64,000 nt of DNA from Bacillus sp. FJAT-28004 (GTDB lineage Bacteria > Bacillota > Bacilli > Paenibacillales > Paenibacillaceae), in contig NZ_LGHP01000001.1 of assembly GCF_001280845.1 (NCBI RefSeq), positions 365,904 to 429,903 of the forward strand, written 5' to 3'. Below the pieces are notes generated by a model. It saw nothing but the letters and a program-made list of their open reading frames with translations. It did not search any database and was not told the origin of the DNA. The position numbers were made by a program, and so were the translations under genes. Of the stretch, positions 1 to 9,749 are shown in pieces. Every line of letters begins with the position of its first letter. The stretch's first letter is position 1.

Positions 1-51
1 GAGGCAATCTATACATCAGCTGAAACGGGTAAAGTCGTAGAATTCGAATAA
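1..51 (+). CDS. C-terminus of probable Gfo/Idh/MocA-family oxidoreductase (partial)
   Basis: Only the last 16 codons and the TAA stop lie in the window; the gene begins upstream. The tail reads EAIYTSAETGKVVEFE. An 'IY.SAETGK' ending is typical of sugar-related NAD(P)-dependent dehydrogenases of the Gfo/Idh/MocA family. A sugar dehydrogenase fits the adjoining glycosidase and sugar transporter genes. The assignment rests on this short tail and the neighbours only. Confidence 0.5.
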   Translation, partial: EAIYTSAETGKVVEFE

Positions 52-89
52 ACTTCTCGTTTAATTAGCCGTGAGAGAAGCGAAAAAAA

Positions 90-117
90 GGCCTTTCCAT
101 CATTGGGAAGGTTTTTC
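90..117 (+). terminator. Rho-independent terminator
   Basis: A CCTTTCC/GGGAAGG stem (one G-T pair) with a 6-nt loop is followed by TTTTT. It separates the upstream oxidoreductase gene from the GH3 gene. Confidence 0.75.
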
Positions 118-180
118 GGCTAGAGAGAGGGAATACGTTAATGTCTGAGTATGAGGATCGTCCAAGGAGGCCGTAATCAC

Positions 181-2451
181 GTGAATGAAAAATGGACTGA
201 AACAAAATTGGAAACGATTACATATGTAACCAATGAAGGTGGCCCTACACTCGGGTATTCAGCTGCTTCAGGCGTAAATATAATAATGGATGATGGATTT
301 GCATTTAAAGACCTTAATAAGGACGGGAAGCTGGACAAGTACGAGGATTGGCGCTTACCGGCAGAAGAGCGAGCAAAGGACCTTGCATCTAAAATGTCCA
401 TCGAGCAAATCGCGGGTCTGATGTTATATAGCGCGCATCAAGCCGTTCCAGCTTCGCAAGGATTTTTCACCGCTTCATATAATGGTAAGCCCTATTCGGA
501 GAGCGGTGCAAAGCCGTATGATTTATCCGATGAACAAATTAAATTTCTGATAAAAGACCATCTGCGGCATGTGCTCCTTACGTTTGTTGAAAGTCCGGAA
601 ATTGCCGCTCATTGGAACAATAAAGTACAAGCCTTGGCCGAGAGTACAGGTCTTGGCATCCCGGCGAATAACAGCAGTGATCCGCGCCATGGCTCCGATG
701 CGAGCAAGGAATATAATGCAGGCGCGGGTGGCGCGATCTCCATGTGGCCGGAAACGCTGGGGCTTGCAGCTGCGTTTGATCCTGAGCTTGTACATCAGTT
801 TGGGAAGATCGCGGCTAAGGAATACAGAGCACTAGGCATTGCAACCGCACTTTCTCCTCAAATCGATATCGCGACCGATCCAAGGTGGTCACGCTTCGAT
901 GGCACGTTCGGAGAAGATTCGAGACTGTCAGCGGATTTGGCCAGAGCTTATGTTGACGGCTTTCAGACCTCGTTTGAAGAGGCGCCTGAGTCGAACGGCT
1001 GGGGATCAGGAAGCGTAAATGCGATGGTTAAGCATTGGCCGGGCGGCGGTTCTGGCGAAGGCGGCAGGGATGCTCATTTTGGATACGGCAAATATGCGGT
1101 ATATCCAGGCAACAACTTCGAGGAGCATCTGATCCCTTTCCTAGACGGCGCTTTCCAGCTAAAGGGGGGCACGGAGAAGGCTTCGGCAATTATGCCGTAT
1201 TATACAATTTCTTATCATCAAGATCAGGTGAATGGGGAGAATGTAGGCAACGCCTACAACGCACATATTATTGGGAACCTGCTTCGTGATAAATACGGTT
1301 ACGACGGTGTCGTGTGTACGGACTGGGGAATAACGGACGATGAAGGCGCTGATATTAGTCGGTTGTTTCCGGGCGGGCGTTCATGGGGCGTTGAGGAAGG
1401 TTACACTGCCACTGAGCGTCATTATAAAGCGCTTATGGCCGGAGTAGATCAATTCGGTGGAAATAATGATGCAGGTCCAGTCATTGAAGCTTATCATATA
1501 GGCGTGGCTGAGCACGGTGAAGCCTACATGCGAGCGCGGTTTGAGCTATCGGCGGTACGGCTCTTGAAGAACATGTTCCGCGTCGGCTTATTCGAGAACC
1601 CTTATTGTGAAGCGGAAGAAACCTCTCGCATTGTCGGCAATGCCGAATTTATGACAACGGGATACGAAGCGCAGCTCAAATCACTCGTGTTGTTGAAAAA
1701 CAAAGGAAATGTTCTTCCGATACAGAAAATGAAGACGGTCTATATTCCGAAACGCCATAGACCAGCGGGTACGAATTGGATTGGTTTCCCGACTGCTGCA
1801 TTTGACGGATATCCCGTCAATATGGATGTCATTCAGAAATACTTTAAGGTTACCGATGATCCCGAGGCTGCAGATTTCGCAATGGTGTTCATTACAGGGG
1901 CAGATTCCGGCAGTGGATACAGTAAGGCAGATGTAGAAGCTGGTGGAAGCGGTTATGTTCCGATTAGCCTGCAATACGCTCCTTATACCGCAGAGCATGC
2001 TAGGGAGATCAGCATTGCCGGTGATGAAAGAGATGTATTAAACCGCTCCTATAAAGGTAAAACGGTATCGACAACCAATGCTTCAGACTTGGAGGCGGTT
2101 CTGAGTACAAAGGAAGCCATGAACGGCAAACCTGTTATTGTATCGCTTCAATTATCGAAACCTTCAATCGTTGCAGAATTTGAAGCGGAGGCCGATGCCA
2201 TTATTACTGCATTTGGCGTACAGGATCAAGCGATTCTAGCTCTAGTAACAGGTGAAGCGGAGCCTTCAGGACTGCTGCCGATGCAGATGCCTGCTAATAT
2301 GAAGACCGTCGAAGAGCAGCTGGAGGACGTTGCGCATGATATGGAAGTACATGTTGACTCTGAGGGGAACGCCTATGATTTTGCATATGGTTTAAACTGG
2401 AGCGGGGTCATTATGGATCACAGAACTAAACGTTACGGCAAGAAAAAATAG
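181..2451 (+). CDS. Glycoside hydrolase family 3 (beta-glucosidase-like)
   Basis: A probable cytoplasmic exo-acting beta-glycosidase of about 756 residues. The N-terminal (beta/alpha)8 domain contains the GH3 stretch ATDPRWSRFDGTFGEDS (around residue 230), KHWPGGG, and DGVVCTDWG, whose Asp (about D381) is in the position of the catalytic nucleophile. The C-terminal alpha/beta domain follows. No signal peptide is visible, so the enzyme probably acts on oligosaccharides after import. I chose the GTG at 181 because AAGGAGG (164-170) lies 10 nt upstream; an ATG at 151 in the same frame has no ribosome binding site. The two-component genes and Lpl-like transporter downstream suggest a common substrate. 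The exact sugar cannot be read from sequence. Confidence 0.88.
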   Translation: MNEKWTETKLETITYVTNEGGPTLGYSAASGVNIIMDDGFAFKDLNKDGKLDKYEDWRLPAEERAKDLASKMSIEQIAGLMLYSAHQAVPASQGFFTASYNGKPYSESGAKPYDLSDEQIKFLIKDHLRHVLLTFVESPEIAAHWNNKVQALAESTGLGIPANNSSDPRHGSDASKEYNAGAGGAISMWPETLGLAAAFDPELVHQFGKIAAKEYRALGIATALSPQIDIATDPRWSRFDGTFGEDSRLSADLARAYVDGFQTSFEEAPESNGWGSGSVNAMVKHWPGGGSGEGGRDAHFGYGKYAVYPGNNFEEHLIPFLDGAFQLKGGTEKASAIMPYYTISYHQDQVNGENVGNAYNAHIIGNLLRDKYGYDGVVCTDWGITDDEGADISRLFPGGRSWGVEEGYTATERHYKALMAGVDQFGGNNDAGPVIEAYHIGVAEHGEAYMRARFELSAVRLLKNMFRVGLFENPYCEAEETSRIVGNAEFMTTGYEAQLKSLVLLKNKGNVLPIQKMKTVYIPKRHRPAGTNWIGFPTAAFDGYPVNMDVIQKYFKVTDDPEAADFAMVFITGADSGSGYSKADVEAGGSGYVPISLQYAPYTAEHAREISIAGDERDVLNRSYKGKTVSTTNASDLEAVLSTKEAMNGKPVIVSLQLSKPSIVAEFEAEADAIITAFGVQDQAILALVTGEAEPSGLLPMQMPANMKTVEEQLEDVAHDMEVHVDSEGNAYDFAYGLNWSGVIMDHRTKRYGKKK

Positions 2452-2460
2452 TTTGATAAA

Positions 2461-2512
2461 GAGCGGCCGGGGATTAATCCCCGGCTACTAGTTGTATATA
2501 GCTCTATTTTTT
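2461..2512 (+). terminator. Hairpin/terminator between GH3 gene and kinase
   Basis: A perfect 20-nt palindrome, GCCGGGGATTAATCCCCGGC (2466-2485), sits inside an outer GAGC/GCTC pairing and is followed by a run of T. It probably ends or attenuates GH3 transcription before the kinase gene. Confidence 0.6.
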
Positions 2513-2542
2513 TATCTGAGAGGCAAACGGGGGGAGCACAAC

Positions 2543-4285
2543 TTGAAATTATTTAATCGATCTCTCTTTAATTCGCTTCGATTCAAACTTGTAACAGGAC
2601 TTATGCTTATTATGCTCCCGATGGTTTCCTTTCTTATTTATAATAATTTGTATTCGATTGATGTCGTTCGTAATCAAGTGGCGCAGTCCAACAGCAATAT
2701 GCTCAATCTTTACATGGGATTAATCGACGTGACGCTTGAGGATATAGATAGCTACATGCTCAAATTTACTGCGGAAGAATCCGGTTTGAATGTACTCGAT
2801 AGTCTCCCAGAGGCAGATGTTGATCTATACAATCTGCAGCGAATATGGCTATTTACAGAGCTAAGAGATAATGCGACTTATTATAAAGCATTGGACTATT
2901 TTTTTATTTATTCGCCATTGAATAAGGATTTGTTGTTCGCGCCTAAGCTGACAGGCTCCGCTTATACGAATAATGATTTCATCAAAGAGGGAATTGTGGG
3001 GCTTCTGAACGACGAACAAGCGATGAAGGATTATCAGTACGATAAATGGACTGTACTGAATTTGAAGGAGCAAAATTATCTTCTCCATACGATCAAGGCT
3101 GGCAATCTGTACATTGGTGCAGGGGTTAATGTGGACGGTGTTATGGATCCTCTGGACTTTCTAGACCTTGGATCCGAAGGGAGGTCGTTGCTTGTAGATG
3201 AGAGCAATAGGCCGCTGCAGGATGAGGATTTTTTTGAAAAACAAAAAATCGACTTATCCTATACCTCTAAGACGTACCGGCTCTCCGGCGCAGACAACGA
3301 TTACCTCGTCATGGGCGAAAAGTCAGGCAAAGGTGAATTCGGATTAGTAGCTGTTGTGCCAGACCAAAATATATTGGAGAAGCTTCCTTACCTGCAAAGA
3401 ATTATTGTGCTCATTGCGACAGGATCAATTCTAATCCTATTGATTGCGCTGTATTTCCTGCGTAAAGTCGTCCTGCTGCCGATCAATCGAATTATTGTAG
3501 CCATGCGTAAAATCAAAGAGGGTTATTTTGAGGCAAGAATACCAAACAAACCGACCTCGAATGAATTTGAGATGATGAACGAGACGTTCAACAGTATGGT
3601 CTGCGATATCCAACAATTGAAAATCGACGTTTATGAGGAACAATTGATTAACCAAAAGGCGGAGCTAAAGCAGCTGCAGCTGCAGATTAACCCTCACTTT
3701 TTTTTGAACAGCTTGAACGTCGTCTATTACTTGGCTCAAGAGAAGAAATACGAATTGATACAGGAGCTGTCCTTCTCCTTGATCCGATATTTCCGGTTTA
3801 TGTTTCGCAGCCAGACGGACTACGTGCTTCTGCAGGATGAACTAAATCACAGTGAAAACTATTTGAAAATCCAGAAATTCCGATTTCCCGGAAGCTTTAC
3901 GTACGACATCGCAGCTGAAGACGAGCTGAGGGAATGTTATATTCCTCCGTTAATTATCCAAAGCTTTGCCGAAAATACGATCAAGCACGCGATCAACACG
4001 GATGAGCCGACCCATATTGCAATAACGATTGAAAGATGCGAATCGATGCCTGAAGAGAGGCTGCGAATCCAAATTCATGATACAGGTCGAGGGTTCTCCG
4101 ATGAGATATTGCAAAAGCTGCATCAGGAAATTAATCTAATGAATGAAGATGGTGAGCATATTGGCATCTGGAATGTAAGACGCAGATTGCGATTGTTATA
4201 CGGAGATAAGGCGAGCATGGCTTTTTATAACGAAGACGGAGCTACAGTCGAAATAATGATGCCTTTATCGAAAGAAATGAGGTAG
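2543..4285 (+). CDS. YesM-like sensor histidine kinase
   Basis: Membrane sensor kinase of a two-component pair. A first transmembrane segment lies at about residues 10-32 and an extracellular domain at about 33-280. A second transmembrane segment (about 285-310) leads into a HAMP region. The His_kinase domain carries INPHFFLNSLN, with phospho-acceptor His at about 385, then an N-box (FAENTIKHAI) and the G-box DTGRGFS in the ATPase domain. I prefer the TTG at 2543, which has GGGGGGAG 7 nt upstream, over an ATG at 2492. It overlaps the next gene's ribosome binding site, so the two are translated together. Family members respond to extracellular or transporter-bound sugars; the adjacent lipoprotein and permeases suggest the same here. 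Confidence 0.92.
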   Translation: MKLFNRSLFNSLRFKLVTGLMLIMLPMVSFLIYNNLYSIDVVRNQVAQSNSNMLNLYMGLIDVTLEDIDSYMLKFTAEESGLNVLDSLPEADVDLYNLQRIWLFTELRDNATYYKALDYFFIYSPLNKDLLFAPKLTGSAYTNNDFIKEGIVGLLNDEQAMKDYQYDKWTVLNLKEQNYLLHTIKAGNLYIGAGVNVDGVMDPLDFLDLGSEGRSLLVDESNRPLQDEDFFEKQKIDLSYTSKTYRLSGADNDYLVMGEKSGKGEFGLVAVVPDQNILEKLPYLQRIIVLIATGSILILLIALYFLRKVVLLPINRIIVAMRKIKEGYFEARIPNKPTSNEFEMMNETFNSMVCDIQQLKIDVYEEQLINQKAELKQLQLQINPHFFLNSLNVVYYLAQEKKYELIQELSFSLIRYFRFMFRSQTDYVLLQDELNHSENYLKIQKFRFPGSFTYDIAAEDELRECYIPPLIIQSFAENTIKHAINTDEPTHIAITIERCESMPEERLRIQIHDTGRGFSDEILQKLHQEINLMNEDGEHIGIWNVRRRLRLLYGDKASMAFYNEDGATVEIMMPLSKEMR

Positions 4286-4290
4286 TGAAC

Positions 4291-5862
4291 ATGTACCGAT
4301 TATTAATCGTTGATGATGAAATCTTTATCGCAAATGGCATTAAATCGAGTGTGAACTGGAGAGAGCTCGGCATCATCAGCGTCACCATCGCACATAACCT
4401 TCGGCAAGCGAAGGAGGAATTTAATAATCAGCCTTTTGACATGATGATTTGTGATATTGAAATGCCACAGGGCAGCGGACTGGAGCTCTTCGAATGGGTG
4501 CGTGAACAATATCCCCAAACCGAGTGTGTGTTTCTAACCTGTCATGCTGATTTTCAGTATGCGAAGAAGGCTCTGCAGCTTGGCAGCTTCGAGTATTTGT
4601 TGAAGCCGGTTCCGCATGATGAATTGAAGCTTGTCATGACGAAGCTAATCGAGAAAATTAGGAAGGAGCGGGAATCGGCAACGATGGTTACCGAGCATTT
4701 TTGGCAGGATGTGCTCAAACAAGCGATTCCGTCTAATAGCTTTAAAATGATGGAGGTTATCGACAAGCAGAAGCTTCCATACACCAGATCCATGACATTT
4801 CTACCAATCGTTATAAGCATCCAGCATTGGGAGAAGCCATTAAGCGCGCGTGACCAGCAAATCATGGAGTATGCGCTGCGCAACGCCCTTGAGGAGGTTG
4901 TTATTCAGCGTGCTGCTAGCGCACAAATCGTGCGAATGAATATAGATTACATGCTAATTATTTTCGCGCAAGAAGCAACGCAAACAGAAGGCGGCGAGCT
5001 TTTCTGCAAAGAAATCAAAAGCCGCTGTCAGGCTTTTATTGAGATGTGCAATCATTATTTGTATTGCCACTTGTCCTGCTATATCGGCAAATCCGTACAA
5101 GTGCATGAAGTGCGGGATATGGTTGAGGGCTTGATCGCTTTTAAAAAGAATCAAGTTAATATGGTAGATAGAGTTATTTTCATCAATGATGAAATAAAGA
5201 AAGAATCGCAAATTCCATTGCCGCCTATGAATGTATGGTCGGAGCTCATCAAGCAAGGGGACAAGAAAAAAATGCTCGATGAGTCGCAGCAGTTTTTGGA
5301 TTCCTGGAAACGAATCGAGTGTTTGGGTGCCAAAGGGCTGCAGCAATTTTATCAAAGCTTTTTGCAAATGGTTCTGCATACGCTTCATGAGCAGGGGCTG
5401 CGTGCAGATGAAATCTTTTCAGATCATTTGACGCCAGAGCGTATTTTGTCAGCTACACGAAGTGTGAAGGATCTTCAGGATTGGGTGAGGGATGTGCTTG
5501 AGAAAGCACTTGTGCATATGGAAGAGCTGGATTCGACGGAGACGGTGGTCGAGAAGATCAAGCGTTATATCGCGCTTCACATCGACGAGGAGCTCTCAAG
5601 ACAATATATCGCTGATTATATTGGGTTAAGTCCGGATTATATCGTCAAACTATTTAAGAAAGAAACGGGTCTCTCGATATCCGATTATATTTTAAAAGAA
5701 AGAATCAATCTAGCAAAGGAGCTGTTATCCAAAACCGATACCACGATCAGCAACGTTGCGTTAGCGGTTGGTTTCTCGAACTTTTCGTATTTTTCCACGT
5801 TGTTTAAAAAAGAAGTATCGATGACACCCCAGTATTATCGCAAAGGTTGTCCGTCGAAATAA
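4291..5862 (+). CDS. YesN-like response regulator, AraC-type DNA-binding
   Basis: DNA-binding partner of the upstream kinase. The N-terminal receiver domain has LLIVDDE, phospho-acceptor D55 in MICDIEMPQG, and the conserved Lys in YLLKPV. A central region of about 270 residues has no recognised domain. The C-terminal ~100 residues form two AraC helix-turn-helix motifs (SRQYIADYIGLSPDYIVKLF and ISNVALAVGFSNFSYFS). An in-frame GTG at 4285 is too close to GAGGT (4279-4283), so ATG 4291 is the likely start. It probably activates the sugar transport genes downstream. Confidence 0.92.
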   Translation: MYRLLIVDDEIFIANGIKSSVNWRELGIISVTIAHNLRQAKEEFNNQPFDMMICDIEMPQGSGLELFEWVREQYPQTECVFLTCHADFQYAKKALQLGSFEYLLKPVPHDELKLVMTKLIEKIRKERESATMVTEHFWQDVLKQAIPSNSFKMMEVIDKQKLPYTRSMTFLPIVISIQHWEKPLSARDQQIMEYALRNALEEVVIQRAASAQIVRMNIDYMLIIFAQEATQTEGGELFCKEIKSRCQAFIEMCNHYLYCHLSCYIGKSVQVHEVRDMVEGLIAFKKNQVNMVDRVIFINDEIKKESQIPLPPMNVWSELIKQGDKKKMLDESQQFLDSWKRIECLGAKGLQQFYQSFLQMVLHTLHEQGLRADEIFSDHLTPERILSATRSVKDLQDWVRDVLEKALVHMEELDSTETVVEKIKRYIALHIDEELSRQYIADYIGLSPDYIVKLFKKETGLSISDYILKERINLAKELLSKTDTTISNVALAVGFSNFSYFSTLFKKEVSMTPQYYRKGCPSK

Positions 5863-5865
5863 ACG

Positions 5866-5906
5866 ATGCCGTTAGAGGGTTATGAACCTCTCTGACGGCA
5901 TTTTTC
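5866..5906 (+). terminator. Rho-independent terminator
   Basis: A long stem (ATGCCGTTAGAGGGTT with its near-complement) has a 4-nt loop and is followed by TTTTT. It closes the kinase-regulator operon. Confidence 0.85.
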
Positions 5907-6030
5907 TTATCCTTATTATGATGTCGGAAACTCGAAAGTCGAATGTCGGATTCTTAGTAGTGGGTGCATTTCGTTTGCGCTACTATTAGTTAAGCAAGAT
6001 AATAAATGAAGCCAAAGGTGGTTGAGACCC

Positions 6031-7020
6031 GTGCAAGCAAAATCTGAGACGTCACCCTCCAATATGAAGCAGGTCTCATTGAAGATGAAGAAGAAGACAG
6101 CATTCGCATTGGAGATGAGAAAGGTAAAGAAATACCGCGCTCTCGTGCTGATGGCGCTACCCGGCCTTTTGTACCTGCTTATTAACAACTATTTGCCAAT
6201 GTTCGGAATCGTTATTGCGTTTAAGGACATCAATTTCGCCAAAGGAATTATGGGCAGTGACTGGATCGGTTTTAAAAACTTTGAGTATTTGTTTAAAACG
6301 ACGGATGCTTATATCATTACAAGAAATACACTGCTTTATAATATTACCTTTATTTTGCTCAATACGGGAATTGCTTTAGCGCTTGCGATCATGCTTAATG
6401 AAATCCGCAAACGTTTCTTATCAAGGCTTTATCAGACGCTGATCCTGCTTCCTTTTTTAATCTCGATGGTTATTGTCGGTTATCTAGTGCTTGGCTTCCT
6501 CGATGTTGAAAACGGATTCATGAATAAAACCTTGCTTCCGATGATGGGACTCGATTCTATCTCTTGGTACAGTGAAACCAAGTATTGGCCCTGGATTCTG
6601 ACGATTGTGAGCGTATGGAAGGGCGTAGGCAATTTGTGCATCATTTATTTAGCAGCTATCATCGGCATCGATAGTGAATATTACGAGGCGGCGACGATAG
6701 ACGGGGCAAACCGGTGGCAGCAAATTACGAAAATTACGCTTCCGCTCGTATCGCCGGTTATCACGATTATGACCTTGCTCGCCATTGGACGTATATTCTA
6801 CTCGGATTTCGGCTTATTCTTCCAAGTTCCGCTTAACACGGGGGCGCTGATGCCGGTTACGAATACGATTGATACCTATGTATATCGTGCATTAATTAAC
6901 CTCGGTGACATCGGGATGTCCTCCGCTGCAGGTTTGTACCAAGCGCTTGTCGGATTCATTTTGGTCATTTTATCGAATGCGGTGGTACGCAAATACAACA
7001 AAGACAACGCGTTGTTTTAG
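6031..7020 (+). CDS. LplB-like sugar ABC transporter permease
   Basis: Inner-membrane subunit of a carbohydrate-uptake-1 type importer, about 329 residues with six predicted membrane segments. The cytoplasmic EAA loop, which docks the ATPase, reads EAATIDGANRWQQITKITLP. The N-terminal ~35 residues are basic and cytoplasmic. GTG 6031 is preferred because AAAGGTGG (6014-6021) lies 9 nt upstream; a TTG at 6022 directly abuts it. No ATPase gene is nearby, as is usual for this group, which shares an MsmX-type ATPase encoded elsewhere. Confidence 0.9.
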   Translation: MQAKSETSPSNMKQVSLKMKKKTAFALEMRKVKKYRALVLMALPGLLYLLINNYLPMFGIVIAFKDINFAKGIMGSDWIGFKNFEYLFKTTDAYIITRNTLLYNITFILLNTGIALALAIMLNEIRKRFLSRLYQTLILLPFLISMVIVGYLVLGFLDVENGFMNKTLLPMMGLDSISWYSETKYWPWILTIVSVWKGVGNLCIIYLAAIIGIDSEYYEAATIDGANRWQQITKITLPLVSPVITIMTLLAIGRIFYSDFGLFFQVPLNTGALMPVTNTIDTYVYRALINLGDIGMSSAAGLYQALVGFILVILSNAVVRKYNKDNALF

Positions 7021-7035
7021 AAAGGGGGATGGATC

Positions 7036-7926
7036 ATGTTAGCATCAGGGAAGCTCTATCAATGGATCATTAACATCGTTATGCTAGTGTTCACTTTTTT
7101 CTGCATCATGCCGTTCTGGCTGCTGTTCTCCGCCTCCCTTACCGATGATATGGAGCTTGTTCGCAGCGGTTATGCGTTTTTTCCTGAAAAAATAAGCTTC
7201 TCCGCATACAACTATTTGTGGAATAGCTCTTCAGACATTATAAGGGCATACAGCATTACGGTTTTAACGACTATAATAGGTACGACGCTTGGACTTACGC
7301 TTACTGCGATGGTAGCTTATCCGCTTTCGCGACTGGAGATGCCGTTTCGCAATACGCTCGCATTTTATGTATTTTTTACGATGCTGTTTAATGGAGGTCT
7401 TGTACCGACGTACTTGCTTTACACCAACTATTTTGATTTAAAAAATACGATGCTGGCCTTAATTATACCGGGCCTTCTAATGAACGGATTCTTTATCATA
7501 CTGATGCGCACCTTTTTTGCAAGCTCGATTCCGACAGCTATTATTGAATCTGCCTATATCGACGGGGCAAGGGAATGGAAAATATTTTATCGGATCGTAT
7601 TGCCGCTCTCGACGCCAGTGCTTGCCACAGTAGGATTGTTTTACACGATCTTGTACTGGAATGACTGGTTTAACGGATTAATTTATCTTACAGATAGTCA
7701 CTATTATAGCCTTCAGAACCTTCTCAATCGGATATTGTTGGACGTGCAGTTTTTACAATCTTCAACGCAGGCAGGCAGCCGGAACGCTGATATTGGAGCG
7801 AATATTCCGCTTGCGCCGATGCGGATGGCAATGGCCGCTATTGGTGTCATTCCGCTGTTGATAGCATACCCATTTTTCCAAAAGTATTTCGTGAAGGGTC
7901 TCACGATTGGTGCTGTTAAAGGATAA
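7036..7926 (+). CDS. LplC/YtcP-like sugar ABC transporter permease
   Basis: Second membrane subunit, 296 residues and about six membrane segments, starting 15 nt after the first permease behind AAAGGGGG. The EAA loop reads ESAYIDGAREWKIFYRIVLP. The C-terminal half ends in AYPFFQKYFVKGLTIGAVKG, characteristic of this subgroup. With the LplB-like protein it should form a heterodimeric channel served by the lipoprotein encoded next. Confidence 0.92.
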   Translation: MLASGKLYQWIINIVMLVFTFFCIMPFWLLFSASLTDDMELVRSGYAFFPEKISFSAYNYLWNSSSDIIRAYSITVLTTIIGTTLGLTLTAMVAYPLSRLEMPFRNTLAFYVFFTMLFNGGLVPTYLLYTNYFDLKNTMLALIIPGLLMNGFFIILMRTFFASSIPTAIIESAYIDGAREWKIFYRIVLPLSTPVLATVGLFYTILYWNDWFNGLIYLTDSHYYSLQNLLNRILLDVQFLQSSTQAGSRNADIGANIPLAPMRMAMAAIGVIPLLIAYPFFQKYFVKGLTIGAVKG

Positions 7927-8011
7927 AGTTTTCATAGTCGCTATAACGGCATGGATCATGCATTTATAGATAGAATCGGATTATAAATAAAAAAATAGGG
8001 AGGTCACAGCA

Positions 8012-9559
8012 ATGAGAAAAAATAAGTTTGCAGCAAGAACGTTCCTCTTATTCGTACTTGCATTCACAATGGTGATCAGTGCATGCGGTAACGGAGACAA
8101 CAAAGGCACTAATTCAGGTAACGATGGAAAAGCCGCAGAAGAAAAAAGCGGCAACGATAACGGAGCGCTTAAGCCAGTTGAGCTAGTCATGGTATTTCCT
8201 GTAGGCGGCGAGCCGAAGGATCTGAAGCTGATACAGGATGAAATCAACAAAATGACAAAGGAAAAAATCAATGCGACGGTAAAGCTGGTTCCAATCGGAT
8301 TTGGCGCATGGGCTCAGCAAAAAACATTGATGATGTCTGGTAATGAGCAGGTGGATTTGATCGTAAGTGGTCTTGGAACGTACAGCCAGGATGTGGCCAA
8401 AGGGCAGCTGCTTGAGCTTGACGAATATTTGGCTGATAAAGGACAAGGGGTAACGGAAGCGCTTGATTCCCTTGATCCAGCTTTCTTGAATGCGACGAGA
8501 ATCGATGGGAAAATATATGCTGTACCGAGCATCAGGGATTTGGCTGCAGATTATGGCATTACGATGCGTAAGGATTTAGTTGAGAAATACAACATTGATA
8601 CTGCCGCGATTAAATCACTGGATGATTTGGATGCTGTATTCCAAACCATTAAGGATAATGAACCGGGCGTGATTCCGACAGTTAAGTACGGAACATCTAT
8701 TCTCGACATTTTTGTACTTAGCTACTTTGATAACTTGGGCGAAGGATTTGGCGTGCTTCCAGGCTATGACAATGACCTTAAGGTCGTGAACATGTATGAG
8801 ACGCCGGAGTATGCAGAGATGCTGAATACAGTAAGGAGATGGAATCAAGCTGGTTTTATTGCCAAGGATGCGGCTACAAGCACTGAAACGCAATACAACT
8901 TAGTTAAATCCGGCAAGGCATTCTCGTTCATATCCCATATGAAGCCGGGGATTGAGACGCAAGAATCGAGATCAACAGGCAAAGAAATGGTATCGGTACA
9001 TTTCCGCCCTGCAGCAACAGCGACGTATAATATTACATCCGTCATGTGGAGCATTGCGAGAAACTCGAAGGACCCAGAGAGAGCGATGATGCTGCTTAAT
9101 ATGATGTATACCGATAAAGACTTCATCAACCTGCTGGATTACGGAATTGAGAACAAACATTACGTGAAGGTTTCCGACAATGTGATTGATTACCCGCAAG
9201 GCGTCGATGCAACGAATTCAGGTTACAATCTGCAAATGGGCTGGATGTTTGGAAATCAGTCGCTTTCTCATATTTGGAACGGCGATGATCCAGAGCTTTG
9301 GAATCAGCTTGCTGAATTTAATAAAAACGCTGTGAAATCGAAGGCGCTGGGCTTTACCTTTAATGCGGATGCCGTGAAAACAGAAATAGCGGCAGTTACG
9401 AATGTGCAAAATCAATATAAAATTGCTTTGGAGACCGGGACAGTTGATCCTGTATCGAAGCTGCCTGAATTCAATAAACAGCTGAAAGCAGCGGGAATTG
9501 ACAAAATCATTGCTGAGAAACAAAAGCAGCTAGACGCATGGGCAGCAGCTAAAAAATAG
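8012..9559 (+). CDS. LplA-like extracellular solute-binding lipoprotein
   Basis: Substrate-binding protein of the importer, 515 residues. A lipoprotein signal peptide runs from MRKNK to the lipobox VISAC (modified Cys at about residue 25), followed by a Gly/Asn/Asp-rich linker. The rest is the large two-lobed family 1 binding fold. The gene follows GGGAGGT and lies 85 nt after the permease, the common Paenibacillus order permease-permease-binding protein. The ligand is probably an oligosaccharide that the GH3 enzyme can cleave, an inference from context. Confidence 0.9.
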   Translation: MRKNKFAARTFLLFVLAFTMVISACGNGDNKGTNSGNDGKAAEEKSGNDNGALKPVELVMVFPVGGEPKDLKLIQDEINKMTKEKINATVKLVPIGFGAWAQQKTLMMSGNEQVDLIVSGLGTYSQDVAKGQLLELDEYLADKGQGVTEALDSLDPAFLNATRIDGKIYAVPSIRDLAADYGITMRKDLVEKYNIDTAAIKSLDDLDAVFQTIKDNEPGVIPTVKYGTSILDIFVLSYFDNLGEGFGVLPGYDNDLKVVNMYETPEYAEMLNTVRRWNQAGFIAKDAATSTETQYNLVKSGKAFSFISHMKPGIETQESRSTGKEMVSVHFRPAATATYNITSVMWSIARNSKDPERAMMLLNMMYTDKDFINLLDYGIENKHYVKVSDNVIDYPQGVDATNSGYNLQMGWMFGNQSLSHIWNGDDPELWNQLAEFNKNAVKSKALGFTFNADAVKTEIAAVTNVQNQYKIALETGTVDPVSKLPEFNKQLKAAGIDKIIAEKQKQLDAWAAAKK

Positions 9560-9570
9560 TAATGAGCTAT

Positions 9571-9612
9571 AAGCCTCTGTTATGACGAAAGTCATTGCAG
9601 AGGCTTTATTTA
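9571..9612 (+). terminator. Rho-independent terminator
   Basis: AAGCCTCTG..ATGAC pairs with GTCAT..CAGAGGCTT around a 4-nt loop, followed by a T-rich tail. It ends the sugar transport operon. Confidence 0.85.
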
Positions 9613-9658
9613 TGTTCTGGTTCATCAGCGGCGCTGATGATACGAGCATTAAAACGTG

Positions 9659-9721
9659 TTGATTAAGCTTCTTTCAAACGATATAATACAAATGATATGG
9701 AAAACATACCGTCCAGACGGT
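9659..9721 (+). promoter_or_regulatory. Promoter and probable TetR operator
   Basis: TTGATT (9659-9664) and TATAAT (9682-9687) are 17 bp apart, a good SigA-type promoter. The palindrome ACCGTC-CA-GACGGT (9708-9721) lies just beyond the likely transcription start and before the TetR gene. The position suggests autorepression. The palindrome plus its T-run could also act as a weak terminator. Confidence 0.6.
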
Positions 9722-9749
9722 TTTTTGCGTAATAGAGGAGGAGAAAGAA

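Noticed and set aside
4954..5388. 144-codon minus-strand frame opposite the response regulator
   Set aside because: Shadow of the AraC-type regulator, no start signals or recognisable domain.
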